Origin: Parastagonospora avenae f. sp. tritici 18332-5
Taxonomy: Eukaryota; Ascomycota; Dothideomycetes; Pleosporales; Phaeosphaeriaceae
Direction of reading: 5' to 3'
Assembly: GCA_022559985.1 (NCBI GenBank)
Contig: JAFJTR010000029.1
Coordinates: 186,001-250,000 of the forward strand
DNA: 64,000 nucleotides
Each line of letters starts with the position of its first letter. Positions within the stretch are counted from its first letter, which is position 1. The translations under genes and the position numbers were made by a program. Shown piece by piece: positions 1 to 12,123 of this stretch. The notes beneath the pieces were generated by a model. That model was not told the DNA's origin, did no database searches, and saw nothing but the letters and a program-made list of their open reading frames with translations.

Positions 1-213
1 ACAATTGCACGCTGGAACGTAGTTGCTTTATGGTGGACGAGTATAATGATTAGCCTACCTAATTGCAATCTACCAGGAATCATGTACATTAATGAAAGAC
101 TTCTAGGGCTTAAGCAGACTATAACCAACTGTAGTGCAATCGGAATCAGCAATAACCAACGCGAGTCAAACTCCATCTATGAACCAATGAAATATCGGCC
201 GACCAGCTGCCCT

Positions 214-1634
214 TCACAGCACGACCAAACCATGCTCGCGCTTCCTCTTATGATTATCCAAAGTGACGTGCCACTTCAACAGTCTCGCCAACTTGAACTG
301 CAAAGCGTGCCACATATCCTCCTTCTTCTTGACCTGAGTCCTCAAGCGGGGTACAACTTCCACATCGCGACATCTCTTCAGCATACACATCTCGATCATC
401 ATACCCGGTCCGAAACTTGTCGCAACAACACTGTCCCGGCCTTTACCCATGCGACGCAGCCGATCCAGCACGATGAGCACAGTCGGACTGGACGAGTTGC
501 CGTACGAGCGGTATGTCTCGAGCGACGCGCGGATGTGATCTTCAGTCAGATCCATTGCTTGCTGCGCGCCCTGCAGGATCGCGGCGCCACCTGGGTGGAC
601 GGCCCAGTCGAAGTCCGAAGCCGCCGTTGGGGTCCGAGGTGGGTCTTGTTTGTGCGTTGCACAGATTTGTTTGCGGAGTTGGTCGAACATGGGTTGTATC
701 GCGCTGACAGCTGTCTTAGGTACCTCCTTCGTCAACGACGCAATCATGCCTGTAGTGCATAGTCAGTTTTTTTGATCGTTGGGAGTGGTTGTGCGGCGGC
801 ATACCATTGGCAGTGATGTCGTACGACATGTATTGCGTTGTATTCGGAACGAGCATGCTTCCACACTCCTGCAACTCATATATCGGTTTCTGATCTCGTG
901 TAAGAGCCAACTGGTTGCATATCACTAGCGCAGCGGCGGCGTCTGAGAAGAGTGCGGGGGCGATGTGTAAGTTGTCGTCGAGACTAGCCGCATGGAGCTC
1001 CACCTTCAGGAAAAGGCTGCAGAGCTCACATGCCATGACAAGCACTTTAGCAGGTCTTCCTCGTTGAGACTCGGCTGCAGCAATATTCGCGGCTGCGCGA
1101 AGTGCTGATAGCCCTCCTGCACAACCCACTCCGTGTAGGAGGGTCCTCTGCACACCCGACTGGAGCTTCAAAGTCTTGCAGACGAGCAGGTCGTACCCTG
1201 GGTTGCTTTGATTGGTGCAAGTGACTGCTACAACGTGAGTTACGTCGCTGGGGTGTAGGTTCGCCTCCATCATAGCCTTCGAGCATGCTGAAGCCGCAAG
1301 CTCTACACCATCGCGTCGAAAAATCCGGGACAGCTCATCGATCGAAGGAGGCTTTGCGTCGCCTTTTTTATCTCTGCTGAGGTCGAAAATGGTCTGTCGA
1401 GACTTAATTTGTGTAACTTGGTTCATTTTCATCAATTTCTGCAAGCTAGATGACCACAATGTCAGACAATGAATGAATGAATCGGAAAGGTTATCTATAC
1501 CCAAGAGATGTCTGATACTCTGGGTAGAGTCTCGCGACGTAGTCCTGAAACTCATCTGGCCCGAACGAGTGCTCTGGGTAGGCATGAGCCAGACCTGTGA
1601 TGTACAGCCCACTGGAATTGGTCTTGTGCACCAT
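214..1634 (-). CDS. Type III polyketide synthase (chalcone synthase-like)
   Basis: Three exons (1634-1501, 1445-805, 749-214) join in frame to 436 residues; both introns are 55 bp with GT..AG ends. Type III PKSs are homodimeric thiolases that extend a CoA starter with malonyl-CoA, giving resorcinols, pyrones or phloroglucinols. The Cys-His-Asn triad is visible: Cys153 in GVGCAGG, His310 in WAVHPGG and Asn343 in SYGNSSS, followed by the C-terminal SFGPG loop. Length fits fungal members. The start is the ATG of MVHKTNSSGLYITG; an in-frame ATG at 1766 lies in weaker context. No tailoring gene directly adjoins it, as the nearest genes are decayed; the P450 lies about 9 kb away. The starter unit is not predictable. 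The family call is firm, the exon ends are inferred. Confidence 0.9.
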
Positions 1635-3593
1635 ATCAAACTTCGAGTGAGGACGAAAAGGGTGAGCTGGTAAGGGATGCAAAGATGAAGGTAAGATAGC
1701 AGTGGTACGGTAGGTTGCTCCTGATAGCTCACAACTGGTCGTTTGCAACCCGCGAAAGGCTATCAATGGATTTAAATCGGTAAAAAGCGGATAGCAAACT
1801 GTTGCTGTTGGATGGTACCACCAGGCGATAGGCAGTTTTATAACACACGAAGATCCAAGAGATACCGCAAGCCGTCATCCTCTCAAGTGGGTTTACGAAC
1901 CCGAATTCAAACTCTGCTGAGCTGCGTGACAAACCACTGGCTCGTGTGGGTGAAAATCTAGGCAGCGTCCTCAAGCTGGACGCCTCAGCGTGGCTGTTTA
2001 CTCCATGGAGGAACTCGGCTCAAGAAGAGCTGAGGGCGAACACTAGCATCATTCGAGTGATTTGTAGCGAAAGGGTGTGTACGATGGGGCAGAAACATTG
2101 CGCGTGGGTTGAGACGAACCACTGTGCCGTGTTTGAGGCTTCGTCCGGCCGGATGTATCACTGCCTCGAATGCCTTGGAGTGAAGAACAGAATGATTCAG
2201 TGGCGCTGATGGAGGTGTTCGAAGCCTCTGGAGTCCTCCAATCAGTGGTTGATCGATCTTAGACCAAGCCCAGATCATTGTCAAACCGCAAACGCAGTGC
2301 GCCGAGAACCGCGAGAAGGATGGACGCTATCGATTGTTTTCCACCTAGATCTTTCTCCGATTCTCTCGTGTCCCCTCTTTCGCCCCGAAACCACTTGGCG
2401 AGCTGCCTTTGTATGACTAGAGACGAGTGCGCGCGGCTTACAGCGATGATGAGAAGACATAGATGGCTCACTGGGTGGACTAGTCCCAAGCGTAGTCCTG
2501 ATAGGCAATGAACGGGGGCGAAGGAAGCGGATATTGAGGGTGCCAGTCGGCCTTCGGTCGCTAATTCGGTTACTGATCACACCCTCAGCCTTATCTTTCA
2601 CTGCATTTGATAAATTTGATCGTCAGGCGGCAGAGAGACCATTCGCTTCTTCGTAAATCGCCTAGATCGATGCCGCCAGTTCCTATTCGCTCGGCATGTC
2701 TTGCATTTGCCGCAGCCGCTCGATGGGACCTTGAGCATTGTTTTTTGTTGTGGCGTGGCGCACGTGATTTGGCGGCCATCCTTCGCGCAAGGGAGGCAAC
2801 CTTTGTAAGACATTAGGCAGATCAAGACACCTGGGCAGCTGAACACTAACTACACCCGTTGTAGTCTCTCAAATCCGTCGGAAGGGAGAGTCTTAGGTAT
2901 GCCGCGCCTATCGCCCCATCGTACCCGCGGGGCTTATTGTCTCATGATGCTGACATCGTGATGGCTGGCGGCCAGGTTGGCTTGACTCAGATCAGCTGCC
3001 ATTCTTGTGGTAGGCAACGTGTTGCGAATCAGTAAGAGGAATAGCGACGGCGCAAAGTGTCGGGAATTATCAAGATATGTATGTTCCAGGCACCGACGGT
3101 GAGTTGAACAGACGAGTCATGCAGTAAGACGCGGAAGAACCAGTCCGATGGCTGCTACGCCGCATTGCGGCAGACTTAGCGGTATTCAGTAGCGTGCTGT
3201 GAAGTACTCCACACGGCGCTCCCGATCCAGATGTTGGGTAAGCTGCGCTTGTCCGAACGGGGATGGAATGCGAACAACATTCGCGAAAAAGACTTGTTGC
3301 AGAGTAGTGATCACGTGCGCTCTAATGTATAGTCGGCGCGATAGAATGCGGTGAAACATCCTTCCATGACATATGAAGTAGTGTCGCCCTTTCTCACAAT
3401 GGAATTAAACAAGTGGCACACAATTTCGAAACGACGATCCTCGCGACATGATCAACGGCTGCTCGTGTCAAAGTGTATCTGAGCAGCCGCGAGGAAGGGC
3501 CTATACCACTTTTACCCACGGTAATACATTTGCCGGTCAGACTACAGCATTGTCGGTTGACTCTCGTCTGTAACACATTCCCAATCTGACTGA
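1635..3593. other. Intergenic, no supported gene
   Basis: It holds the PKS promoter side. Short open frames on both strands lack homology or splice support. A minus-strand frame at 2598-2846 has CxxC-type cysteines but no recognisable family. Confidence 0.5.
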
Positions 3594-4385
3594 AGCAGTG
3601 TCGATCCAAGACGTCGCACATTCGCACAGAACACATATCTCGCCGTCCACCTTCTTTGTGACCTCCCACGAGAACTTCGAAATCGCGTATACATGTTTTG
3701 CGTGCAAGGAGCCTACGATGATGAGGTTTTTGTTCGCCGGCCACTCGACGCAAATGGCATGAACGTGCTTTTGGTCCGGCAGCAGACCAGCCAATGCTCC
3801 TACCGATGGATAGAAGATCCCATCCATGCGACCTTGGCCAACCCAGCGTTGGAGCCTCAGACAGCCAGAGAAATGCTCGAGGCTTACTACTGGACGCGAA
3901 CCTTCAAATGCTCTCATCGTGACTTGCCTTTCCTGGACTTATTTTTGAACACGGATCGGTATGGACTTGGTCTGGCGCCATCAGCTTACATCCGCCGCCT
4001 GCAGGTGCAGGTGCAAGTTGAATGCATACCTCACTCGCAATCCTCGGAGGCTCAAATATCCGCGAGAAAGTCGCAATTGTGCGCTATTCAAGCTCTCAGT
4101 GGGCTTCTTACTGCGCGCACCGAAGTTGACATCGACGTGGTTTTGCCCGGAGACCTCCAAGTTGGCTGTGACGGTTCCTCAACGCTATGCCGCCTTGCAG
4201 AGAATATGTCGGATATTGTCGAGATGGTTGGATGTTTGAGGAGGGGCGGGGTCCGCACCACTGTGACGCACAATGAGTTGTGTGGCCACTGGGGATACGA
4301 TACGGACAGCTTGAACTCTTTAGAACCGTACTGGACAGGGTCACAGTCTCTGAAGGTTGTTAAATTAGAGAGTAATTCTCCATAG
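3594..4385 (+). CDS. 2EXR / F-box-like conserved fungal protein, 5' end unresolved
   Basis: The open frame runs from 3594 to the TAG at 4383. It contains LPRELRNRVY at about 3661-3692, the signature that opens the fungal 2EXR/F-box-like family (usually LPxELRNxIY). Next comes a stretch resembling the rest of that family: HATLANPALEPQTAREMLEA, then a segment ending IRRLQVQVQV. The first ATG in frame (3693) lies after the motif, so the true start is either in an unseen upstream exon or lost; in-frame stops occur at 3558 and 3591. The biochemical function of this family is not established. The coding call is moderate and the family call rests on one motif plus overall style. Confidence 0.5.
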   Translation, partial: SSVDPRRRTFAQNTYLAVHLLCDLPRELRNRVYMFCVQGAYDDEVFVRRPLDANGMNVLLVRQQTSQCSYRWIEDPIHATLANPALEPQTAREMLEAYYWTRTFKCSHRDLPFLDLFLNTDRYGLGLAPSAYIRRLQVQVQVECIPHSQSSEAQISARKSQLCAIQALSGLLTARTEVDIDVVLPGDLQVGCDGSSTLCRLAENMSDIVEMVGCLRRGGVRTTVTHNELCGHWGYDTDSLNSLEPYWTGSQSLKVVKLESNSP

Positions 4386-4946
4386 TAACGAACCAAAGCA
4401 ATACATCTAATATTTACTTGACACCTCGTGTTATCTACAATGTTTCTTTGCTCAATTTCTTTTTCTCGTTCTTATCGGTACTCGACGTCTCTTCAGATCG
4501 GCGAGGTAGCCGGTCATCCTGAGATGTAAGTTGTCGGGGTTCAATGAGCATTTCCTTGCATCTGTTAGTATTTGCATCACGCGCGAGGATGAGAAAGCAT
4601 ATCTCTGCATTGTCAGGAGAAATGAGGACCAAAACAATATCCTCTTCCAGCTTGTCTGGTACAGTGCATGTAGAGCATGATCAAAGGTGTGGTCGTCAGA
4701 TACGCATGCTCTTGTTCTCTCCACTAGGCTGTTTATGGAGGATCGAGTCCTGGCTAGGCATGAAAGGTGAGTTAGGTAGCGACGCGATAGCTGATCGAAG
4801 CTTCGTAACACTAATGTCCTCCTCTTTGACTTCAAACATGCACGGTTGGTAGTCGTTGGTGTTCAGAATGTGTTGGACTCTATTGGCGAAGGTGTTGTCA
4901 AACATTCGGCCTGAAACGTTCCTGTCCACCTTCAAAAGATGAGAGG
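4386..4946. other. Intergenic
   Basis: No supported gene. A minus-strand frame that enters the solo LTR at 4952 appears to be fortuitous. Confidence 0.5.
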
Positions 4947-4951
4947 AGTAA

Positions 4952-5140
4952 TGTCGGTATACACAGATCCTATCACCTGACGCTGCGCAAGATACCCGCC
5001 TCGATCCTACATCGGTCTGACTTGCGCCGAGCTCAGGTATACCTTCGTAGCACCTAAGTTCATATAATATACCAATACCAGTCACCAGAAGAGCCTCGTT
5101 GTTGTTATTCACCCGTACGATCGTACAAGGCCTACCAACA
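4952..5140 (-). mobile_element. Solo LTR, copy 1 (189 bp, TSD AGTAA)
   Basis: Read on the minus strand it begins TGTTGGTAGG and ends CCGACA, the TG..CA ends of an LTR; the TGTTGG start is common in Copia-type LTRs. It is flanked by a perfect 5-bp target-site duplication, AGTAA at 4947-4951 and 5141-5145. It shares clear similarity, including the near-palindrome CGTACGATCGTAC, with copies at 24343 and 28649. No internal gag-pol sequence adjoins it, so it is a solo LTR left by recombination. The Copia assignment is inferred from the terminal bases only. Confidence 0.85.
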
Positions 5141-5145
5141 AGTAA

Positions 5146-5877
5146 AGAGACTGTTGATACGGCAAAGGTGGGGTTGAATCAAGTAACGGTCGTTGCAACG
5201 AGTTGAAGTAGATGATTGATTGATTTTTAGAGGAGGTGGGCTGCAGCTCGCGTACGAACTGAATCCCACCTCACGGCACGGGCCACACACGTGGTCACGT
5301 GCTCGCCACGTACGTACGGTGGCTCGAAACTAAGAGCAACCAACAGAGACAGCCTAGATAAATTCAACCCCTTTTACAAGAGCAGGCAAAGTATCATAAA
5401 GGACTGAATATATTCAGGCTTCTTTATGAAATTTTTAGCGCGCTCCTAAGGACTATTAAATCACTTCGCGCATGTGCAGAGCGGACACGAATTATGCTGC
5501 AGCTTAGTGAGGTGAAGGATAAAACGAGATTGCGGCTGTCACTGGATCGAGATGCAGTGCGCCTATGCAACCATAGCTGGAATCGAGGAAAGTGGAGGTA
5601 AAGGCGCGTCGCGCTCAAGTAATTGGTGTTTTGCGCAAGTTGTGTGGGTGAGGGTTGAGTTCGAGCACACGAGCACTGAGTAAGGCGCTAGCCCCACCTT
5701 TTTCAACAAGGCGGCGACTGAGGTACAGTAATGTGACGTAGGAGAGGAAACATGTATCCAACCTATCATATTCTCTGGAGTTGAAGGATTCGAATGGTAC
5801 CTTCGATCAGAAGGCTTTCATTCTGGGTAAACTTCGTTGCTTTTACACCACAGTTCATCCATCGCATGTCTCCATAT
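5146..5877. other. Intergenic
   Basis: No supported gene. It includes a GC-rich stretch of CACGTG-like and ACGTACGT motifs near 5290-5320. Confidence 0.45.
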
Positions 5878-6760
5878 CTATACATAGAAGTACTCCATCC
5901 CCTTCACCCACTCAATCAGCAGCTCTTTAGTCGCCTTGGAATCTGCAAGGGCGTCGTGACAGACGATCAACCTAGCATTCACGCGAGGAAGCATCCTCTT
6001 TCAGACCGCCCCGAGTTTCATCGACTGCTTGAATCGAAGCCCGTATGTTTGGTAGTATATTGACATCAAATTAAGTAACTCGCAGTGAGGCTTTAATGTC
6101 ACAGCTGCGTCGTCCACAATAATCCTGTCCTCGTCTCTCAAGATCCGCCCCAATGCGTGCAGATCTAAAGAGATACCACCCCAAATGACTAGAAGCGCCT
6201 TCTTCTCGACAAAGTCGATGTCTTGGAGCTTATCTTGATGGACACTGAGCTCTTCGCTATGCAAAAAAGATTGTGCCGGTACGAAGTAGCGAGCCGGCTC
6301 CTCACGAAGGCGTGCTAGAAGACCCCCGAAGCCCAGCGGATGCCGTTATTGTCTTCGATTCCTTTGATGATACTGCCAAAGTCTGGGCCATCAGGGTATT
6401 TGAGGAAGCCGCTGTACCTATTGGTGTAGTCAGCGGAGTTGATTATGCCAAGTTGGATTGGAACTTTGGCGAGGCCGGGGCGGAGTGTGACTAGCCCTTC
6501 GGATTTCGTGATCAATACATTCCTGGGGTCCCAGTTGCGGATCTTGCGGAGACAGTCCTTCACTGTATCTCCCCAAGCATCCCCAGGAATCTGCCTTGCT
6601 TCTCAGGTATCTTATAGGGACAGTTGTGCGGTAGCAAGGCAGTTACCTCGTTGTAGATTAAGAAGTCGATCCACATGCACCCGCCAGAGGTTGATGTAGT
6701 CAAGCCACGGCTGTGTGCAATCGTAGCACAGCCCGCATGATGTGAACGGTCTGTAGGCAC
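5878..6760 (-). pseudogene. Exonuclease-like (RNase H-fold) gene, decayed
   Basis: A minus-strand coding trail can be followed from about 6760 to a TAG at 5878. One intron splices cleanly near 6610-6655, joining VDRLLNLQR to EARQIPGDAWGD. Downstream, LLVIWGGISLDLHALGRIL and CHDALADSKATKELLIEW resemble the Exo II and Exo III motifs of DEDDh exonucleases (H-x-AL-x-DA-x-AT). The reading frame is broken by a -1 shift in a G-run near 6330 and by a TGA (probably former CGA) at about 6000. The 5' end is not found. The exonuclease-like fold is inferred from the C-terminal motif; pseudogene status is fairly clear, and the substrate is unknown. Confidence 0.55.
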
Positions 6761-6987
6761 TGTATTCCAGCTACCTAGTCCAGATGCTATTTACAGTCAA
6801 GATGAGGAGGAAGTGAAAGAGCTGGGCTATCAACCCATGTTGTTTGTGTTCGCGCACGGTCCACGTGCTGCTGAGGCAAGGACCAAGGTGAGGGATAGAA
6901 GGGAAGGAAGCGACTAGGCTAGCAGCCTAGTCATGTGATCCAGGGCTCAGCCCGTTACACATGACACGAAGTTGTTGACGATCGCTT

Positions 6988-8963
6988 CTACATTTGTGGT
7001 GGCAGCTTGATCATGAAGCTGTCTAGGTTGACGAGCTCTACTGAATGCTCTGGTGTTCTGTCTTTCCATTTGATGGCGCACTGAAGACGTACAACCTCGT
7101 CTACGAGCATCTATGGACCCGTGAAGCGGTGCAGCCCATCGAGATATGTGTAGATGCCATCGTACTGTTCACTGCTGGAGTAGCCAAACATCGGCGAGTA
7201 GACGCGGTTCTTGCTTTCCATCCTTAGTTTGAGAAACCATTCTGTGGCCAGCATCTGCAGCTAGAATGTGTACAGTACCTCTGCGTCACAAAATGACCGA
7301 CTGCCCTTGCGAGTAGCCGAATGATATGTGAACAGTGGTGGAGGTGTTAGGAGAAGCAGTGTTGCATCAGATACCTGCAGGACAGGATACCCTTCAAAAT
7401 GTGCGCGTAGCTTTGGGTTTTTAAGCAAACACCACGGGAACTCCTTGAAATGAGAAGCCCTGAAATTTTTGTGCTTAAGCAAAGCGCGTGAGCGTGTGCC
7501 GATGAGTTTGACGGCTAGCGATAGAATGAAGTCTGTTCCATCCGTGGGCCGAAGCCATGGAGCATAATGCGCGGGACTTCTAACCACGTATGTAGGATTA
7601 CATTAATGCCTGTGTGTAGACAGCTCTACCTGCGTCTGTCTTAGGAAGACCCAAAAGTCTCCCTGGAAGTATTCGCAGCTATTTCTGATTACTTTCTCTC
7701 TCGTCTTGAAATCTTGTCGCAGTCTAGCTGCATTAAAGATCTCTTGCTTCTTCTGTAAATTGAAAGCCTGCTCTGGAGTCGCAGAGTCTATGATCTTGCT
7801 TTTGTGCGGCGTCTTTCCATCCATTCTCAGTACTTGTGCATCGCCTTGACGGTTTCTCTATCTACTCCTAGTGAGACTTCATATGCTCTTCCCATTCATC
7901 ATCGTCGTAGAAAATCTCTAAGTAAATAAAGCACCCCCTCATCTACTTGACAGCTGCGTCCGATCAGTCAACGTTGTAGAGACATGTTTGTGATTATACA
8001 TAATTTTCGGAAGAGAGCGCAGGATGAGTTGACCGGAATGATGACCAATGTAAAATATACTGTCAATGCTCATCAAGGATGCCACTCCAGCATCAAGCAC
8101 CCACAAAGGAGCAAGCGCCTCGAACATCCTGAGTTTGTTTGCCAACCTTCTCGCTTCGTCAAAGCTAACCGTTTGATCCTTTGAGCAGCTACAAGTTGAA
8201 GGTCGAAGTACTTGAAGTCGCGCATGTCCTTGAGGGCACTTTTCCCGGCTAAGACGTATCGATTTTTCATTGCATACAGACCCCTTGTGTCTAGTGTACA
8301 GAGAAAATTGTGAATAAAGGCCATGAAGCTCATCAGAACAGTCTTCTTGCGATCTTTTATCTAAATAACAAAAAAAATCTTTGTCTGCCTTGGCTCCATA
8401 TAGAAGAGCTCCAGGTATTTGTAGATAGTGAAATGGCTGAAATCATATCTGTGAATTGTGTAGATCATAGCAAACTTTTCCTTCCTGGTATTCGCCCACA
8501 GGTACAGCGGAGAAGTAGTCGAGCAGCACTTGCGGTAGTGTTAAATAGCGCTCGGTCGATCGAGGAAGAAACGATGGCAAGCCGGACAAGTGAGAATTTC
8601 GCATCGTCCATTCTCGTGAAGCTCAGACTGTTCACGAATTGCTTCCAGGCTTTTGGATGCTGTTGATATTCTCGCATCACAAGCTTTGAAAATAGATTCC
8701 TGGTTTGGTGCATTAGAAGCAGCAACATTGAAGAGGTGTGAGATGATATTCTCAATCCCACTGGTCCTTGCGATGTCCATAGCAATGTGGCGGAAGGCGT
8801 AGTCTCGCTGTGTTTGCTCTGGGTCAGGAAGTGTGATCCTTTTGCAATTTACCGGGAGTCTCAGAAATGAGAATCTGTCCTTGAATGTAATATCTTTATC
8901 GTTGAATTCTGTTGGAAGCGTCCCGTGATCATTAACAGCTTCCATAGCGTTGGTGAGATCCAC
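6988..8963 (-). pseudogene. Decayed gene of unknown function with a C2HC zinc-finger-like motif
   Basis: A single frame runs from ATG 8963 through about 300 codons, broken by TAA (8541-8543) and TAG (8361-8363); both fit C-to-T change of CAA and CAG. The first stop falls inside a C-x2-C-x12-H-x3-C motif (TCPACHRFF...HYRKC). Near 8195 the frame shifts, and good-looking coding resumes with SFDEARRLANKLRMFEALAP. Further pieces are 7603-7824, 7261-7587 and a stretch ending near 6988 that contains one more TAG (7111-7113). The family is not recognised. The parts may belong to one gene with introns or to two adjacent genes; orientation and decay pattern argue for one. Confidence 0.45.
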
Positions 8964-9721
8964 CGTTCAGGGCCACGATCCCATGCTCTTGTCAAGCCCT
9001 ACGTGATAAGCCCATAGCACACGTCAGCCTGGCTCGGCTTTATGTGGCGGCTGTGTGGTATTGAGTAGGCGACATGACAAGAGCATGAAAGAGTATACAG
9101 GCGCGTGGACTTTGGTAGATGATGAATCGATGAGGTTAGTGTGATGGAAGCTGTTGAATAGTGTCACGGTTTGAGTGTCTCTTGCCTCATAGGTAACCCG
9201 CGCCTCACATTTGGTGAAAGGCTCCTCCCTATTCTGCACTAGCGTTGTCTACAGCCGTCCATGTATATCTACCGTTCGTAGCTACACACAATACGACCTC
9301 AGTTCAATCCTCCATTCCTTGCGCACTGCTTGCACTCACTCCGACAAAGAGTCTGTACTCGGGAGCTCCTGCTCGCTCTTGCGTTTTAGCGCGCTGTTGC
9401 GTATTGGCGGCATCCCACCACATGTGGGCAGACTGAAGCTGTGGCATGTTAAACATCCATGTTCCGGGTTAGATGGAGAGAATGAATCAAAAGCAGTATA
9501 TGTGGACGTGGAGAGAATTAAAACAACATTTGAAACTTTTCGAGTTCTCGACCGCCTACGAAGTCGCATGGCTGACGGCGAGCCATGTCAACCTTGGAAG
9601 CGTCCATCTACCGCGTAAGGCCAACCACATAGCACGTCGATATTGCTCCCAGCCCAAGCCATCGCATCCGTAACAAACGAAGAAACAAGAAACAGCACCA
9701 TTGCTGGACACATCTAGCGCC
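8964..9721. other. Intergenic
   Basis: No supported gene; a plus-strand frame at 9211-9618 has no recognisable features. Confidence 0.4.
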
Positions 9722-10027
9722 CTGCTGGACATATTGAAGTTTGTCGGATGGATTTGATCAAGAGCTCGGTCTCTTTGAGCTCAGCATCTTCCAGCGCGCA
9801 CAGGATAAGGCTTGAGGCAGAAGCTTCTGCGAATGCTTTCGCGGTCGCCTGGCCAATACCTGCTGTCGCTTTATCATCAAACTTCTAAGACAGCGAGGCG
9901 GATACTTACTACAACCGGCTCCGGTTATCAGAACTACTTTGCCCTTGGCGGCATCTTTGAGGTTGGTCGATGGATTGATAGCATCACAAAGGCCGCTGAT
10001 ATTGCCGAGTCTGATTTTGGTCGTCAT
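9722..10027 (-). pseudogene. Short-chain dehydrogenase N-terminal fragment
   Basis: From ATG 10027 the frame reads MTTKIRLGNISGL and reaches the Rossmann start KGKVVLITGAG. A 50-bp intron (9909-9860, GTAAGT..CAG) then joins to SIGQATAKAFAEASASS, giving TGxxxSIG where TGxxxGIG is usual. A one-base shift follows SLILCA, after which ALEDAELKETELL continues in another frame. Nothing resembling the catalytic YxxxK half follows. This is the first third of a classical SDR, truncated and frame-broken. It diverges from the P450 at 10470, so the two once shared a promoter region. Confidence 0.7.
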
Positions 10028-10469
10028 AATGTCTTTGTCAGCTAGAAAAGCGTCTCTCAAGTTAATGTTCACTTCCAGGGATCAATCGCGCGCAGGGTCA
10101 GATATGCTACTTTGCTTGGCAAGTTGGCTGGCAGGCTATGGTTGCAGCCACAGCTGGCATCCGAAAAACCAAACTTTCATCGATGCGTCCACTACCGTTT
10201 CGATAGCAGGATTCGTTATCCTCCTCTTCGGGGACGGGTCTCAGCTGTGGACCCCTTTCGGGTATCGGGTGCTCCACTTCTCGATCGCCGCTTGGCTAAA
10301 GACTATCTCAGTTAGCAATGATGCCCCTGTCAAACACGCAGGAGTGACAAGATATCATATATTTGTCACGTTTCGATTGTCCTTTTCCCACTTCCTCATC
10401 GTTGGTTTCCACGAGATTGGGCGGTTTTTCTCTCAGTCTACGACATTGCCACCTTGTGAAGAGCTGACA

Positions 10470-12123
10470 ATGACTGCCTTAGTATCAATTTCTAGCGCAC
10501 TTATGCACATTGTTTTCCGTTTACAATTTGCAGCTACCGTTTTCATTGGCTTGCTGCTCCTTCGTCTACTGTCGAATCGCTTGAAGAGCGGCCTTTCCTC
10601 GATTCCCGGACCGACTCTCGCCAAGTATACTAGGCTCTGGAGATTGTATGATGCATGGGCCGGACAGTCTCATTTTGTCTCCATTCGCTTGCACCGGAAG
10701 TATGGAGATGTTGTTCGCATCGGACCTAAACACCTCATCTTCTCTCATCCTACGGCTATAGCGGATATTTATGGTTTAACAAAGACATTTCCAAAGGTTC
10801 GTTGCCATTACTAACGAGTTGTGTTGCTGATCTGACCTTTCATCTATACAGACTGCATTCTACAGCGTTCAAAAAAACTTAGTGGGCAATCAACTTGTGG
10901 ACAGTCTGTTCTCGTCGCGGGATACTGTGTTCCATCGTAATCAGAAGAAAGCCATTGCGCACGCGTACAGTATGTCTGCTGTGCTGGAGATGGAGGATCA
11001 TATTGACTCATGTGTTACGCTACTACTGAGTCAACTGAGAGATCAAGCTAGGACCAAACAAACCGTAGATCTGGGAGAGTGGGTACAGTTCTTTGCCTTC
11101 GATGCCACAGGCGAGATTTCCTTCTCGAAAAAGTTCGGGTTCCTCCATGAAGGACGAGACCTCGGCGGAATAATGAACACAATCGAAGGTCAACTCGCCT
11201 ACGGGAACATCATTGGGCAGGTCCCTGAGCTCAACTATCTTCTTGTTGGGAATCGATACTTCCGCATGCTATTCCCCCAGATGGAAAAGCGCAACCACAT
11301 CATGCAGTTCACAATGAAGGCTGTCGATACTAAGCTTGCAGCCTCCGGGAACAATATTACGTCAGAACAAGAATCTGTTGACAGGGGAGAGCCGAAAAGA
11401 AAGGGCCAAGATATGCTGTCACGCTGGTTGACACTCCACGAGAAGGATCCCGACAAGATATCAAAATGCGACCTTATAACACATCTTTCCACGAATGTAA
11501 TGGCCGGCTCTGATACCCAAGCTATCTCTATGAGGTCCACACTCCATAACCTGATGCGCAATCCAGTCAAGCTTTCGAAAGCTCGTCAGGAAGTCGATGA
11601 TGCAGACGCCGCAGAGAAACTCAGCAACTGCATCACCTACAACGAAGTCACTACTCATCTGCCATACGTCTGTGCTTCAATCAAGGAAGGCATGCGCCTC
11701 CACCCTGTTGTTGGACAACCACTCGAAAGACACGTTCCGGCCGGCGGCGCCACCATCTGCGGCGAATACTATCCCGAAGGCACCGTGGTTGGAGTCAACG
11801 CCTGGGCGTCGCAGCGCCATCCCGAAGTCTTCCAAGATCCAGATGAATTCATCCCCGAGCGCTGGCTGGATAGCTCCCCCACCCAGCTAAGAGAAATGGA
11901 ACGAGCCCTCTTCTACTTTGGCGGGGGATCAAGGACCTGTATCGGGAAGAATATTGCGCTTTTGGGTATGCATAAAGTTGTGGCTACTTTTCTCAGAGAG
12001 TTCGACATGAAACTGCATAATCCGAACAAGCCTTTGGACATGTTTTGCAGCGGTATTGTTATCCAGAGGGGCCTATTGGCAGACTTGGAGGAGCGGAGAC
12101 CTGATGGGAAGTCTTTAGTATGA
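10470..12123 (+). CDS. Cytochrome P450 monooxygenase
   Basis: Two exons (10470-10796, 10852-12123) with a 55-bp intron carrying a CTAAC branch point give 532 residues. It begins with a hydrophobic N-terminal anchor (LQFAATVFIGLLLLRLL), then the proline hinge SSIPGPTLAKYTRLW. The I-helix reads AGSDTQAISMRS, the K-helix ExxR is EGMR, and the haem loop is FGGGSRTCIGKN with Cys472. It is an ER-bound, CPR-dependent oxygenase; overall style resembles the pisatin-demethylase-like fungal families. The usual AGxDTT has Gln in place of the second Thr. It looks intact although its neighbours on both sides are broken. The substrate is unknown. Confidence 0.93.

Noticed and set aside
46..762. Plus-strand open frame of 238 codons
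   Set aside because: It is antisense to the third exon of the type III PKS, whose catalytic motifs define the real strand.
2598..2846. Cys-rich minus-strand frame (SGCGKCKTC)
   Set aside because: Cysteine spacing fits no known zinc-finger class and an overlapping frame is equally open; no promoter or splice support.
4696..5112. Minus-strand frame of 138 codons
   Set aside because: Most of it is solo LTR copy 1; similar residues at 24453-24680 arise from LTR copy 2, not from a protein family.
9211..9618. Plus-strand frame of 135 codons
   Set aside because: No domain, low-complexity start, and two overlapping frames of similar quality.
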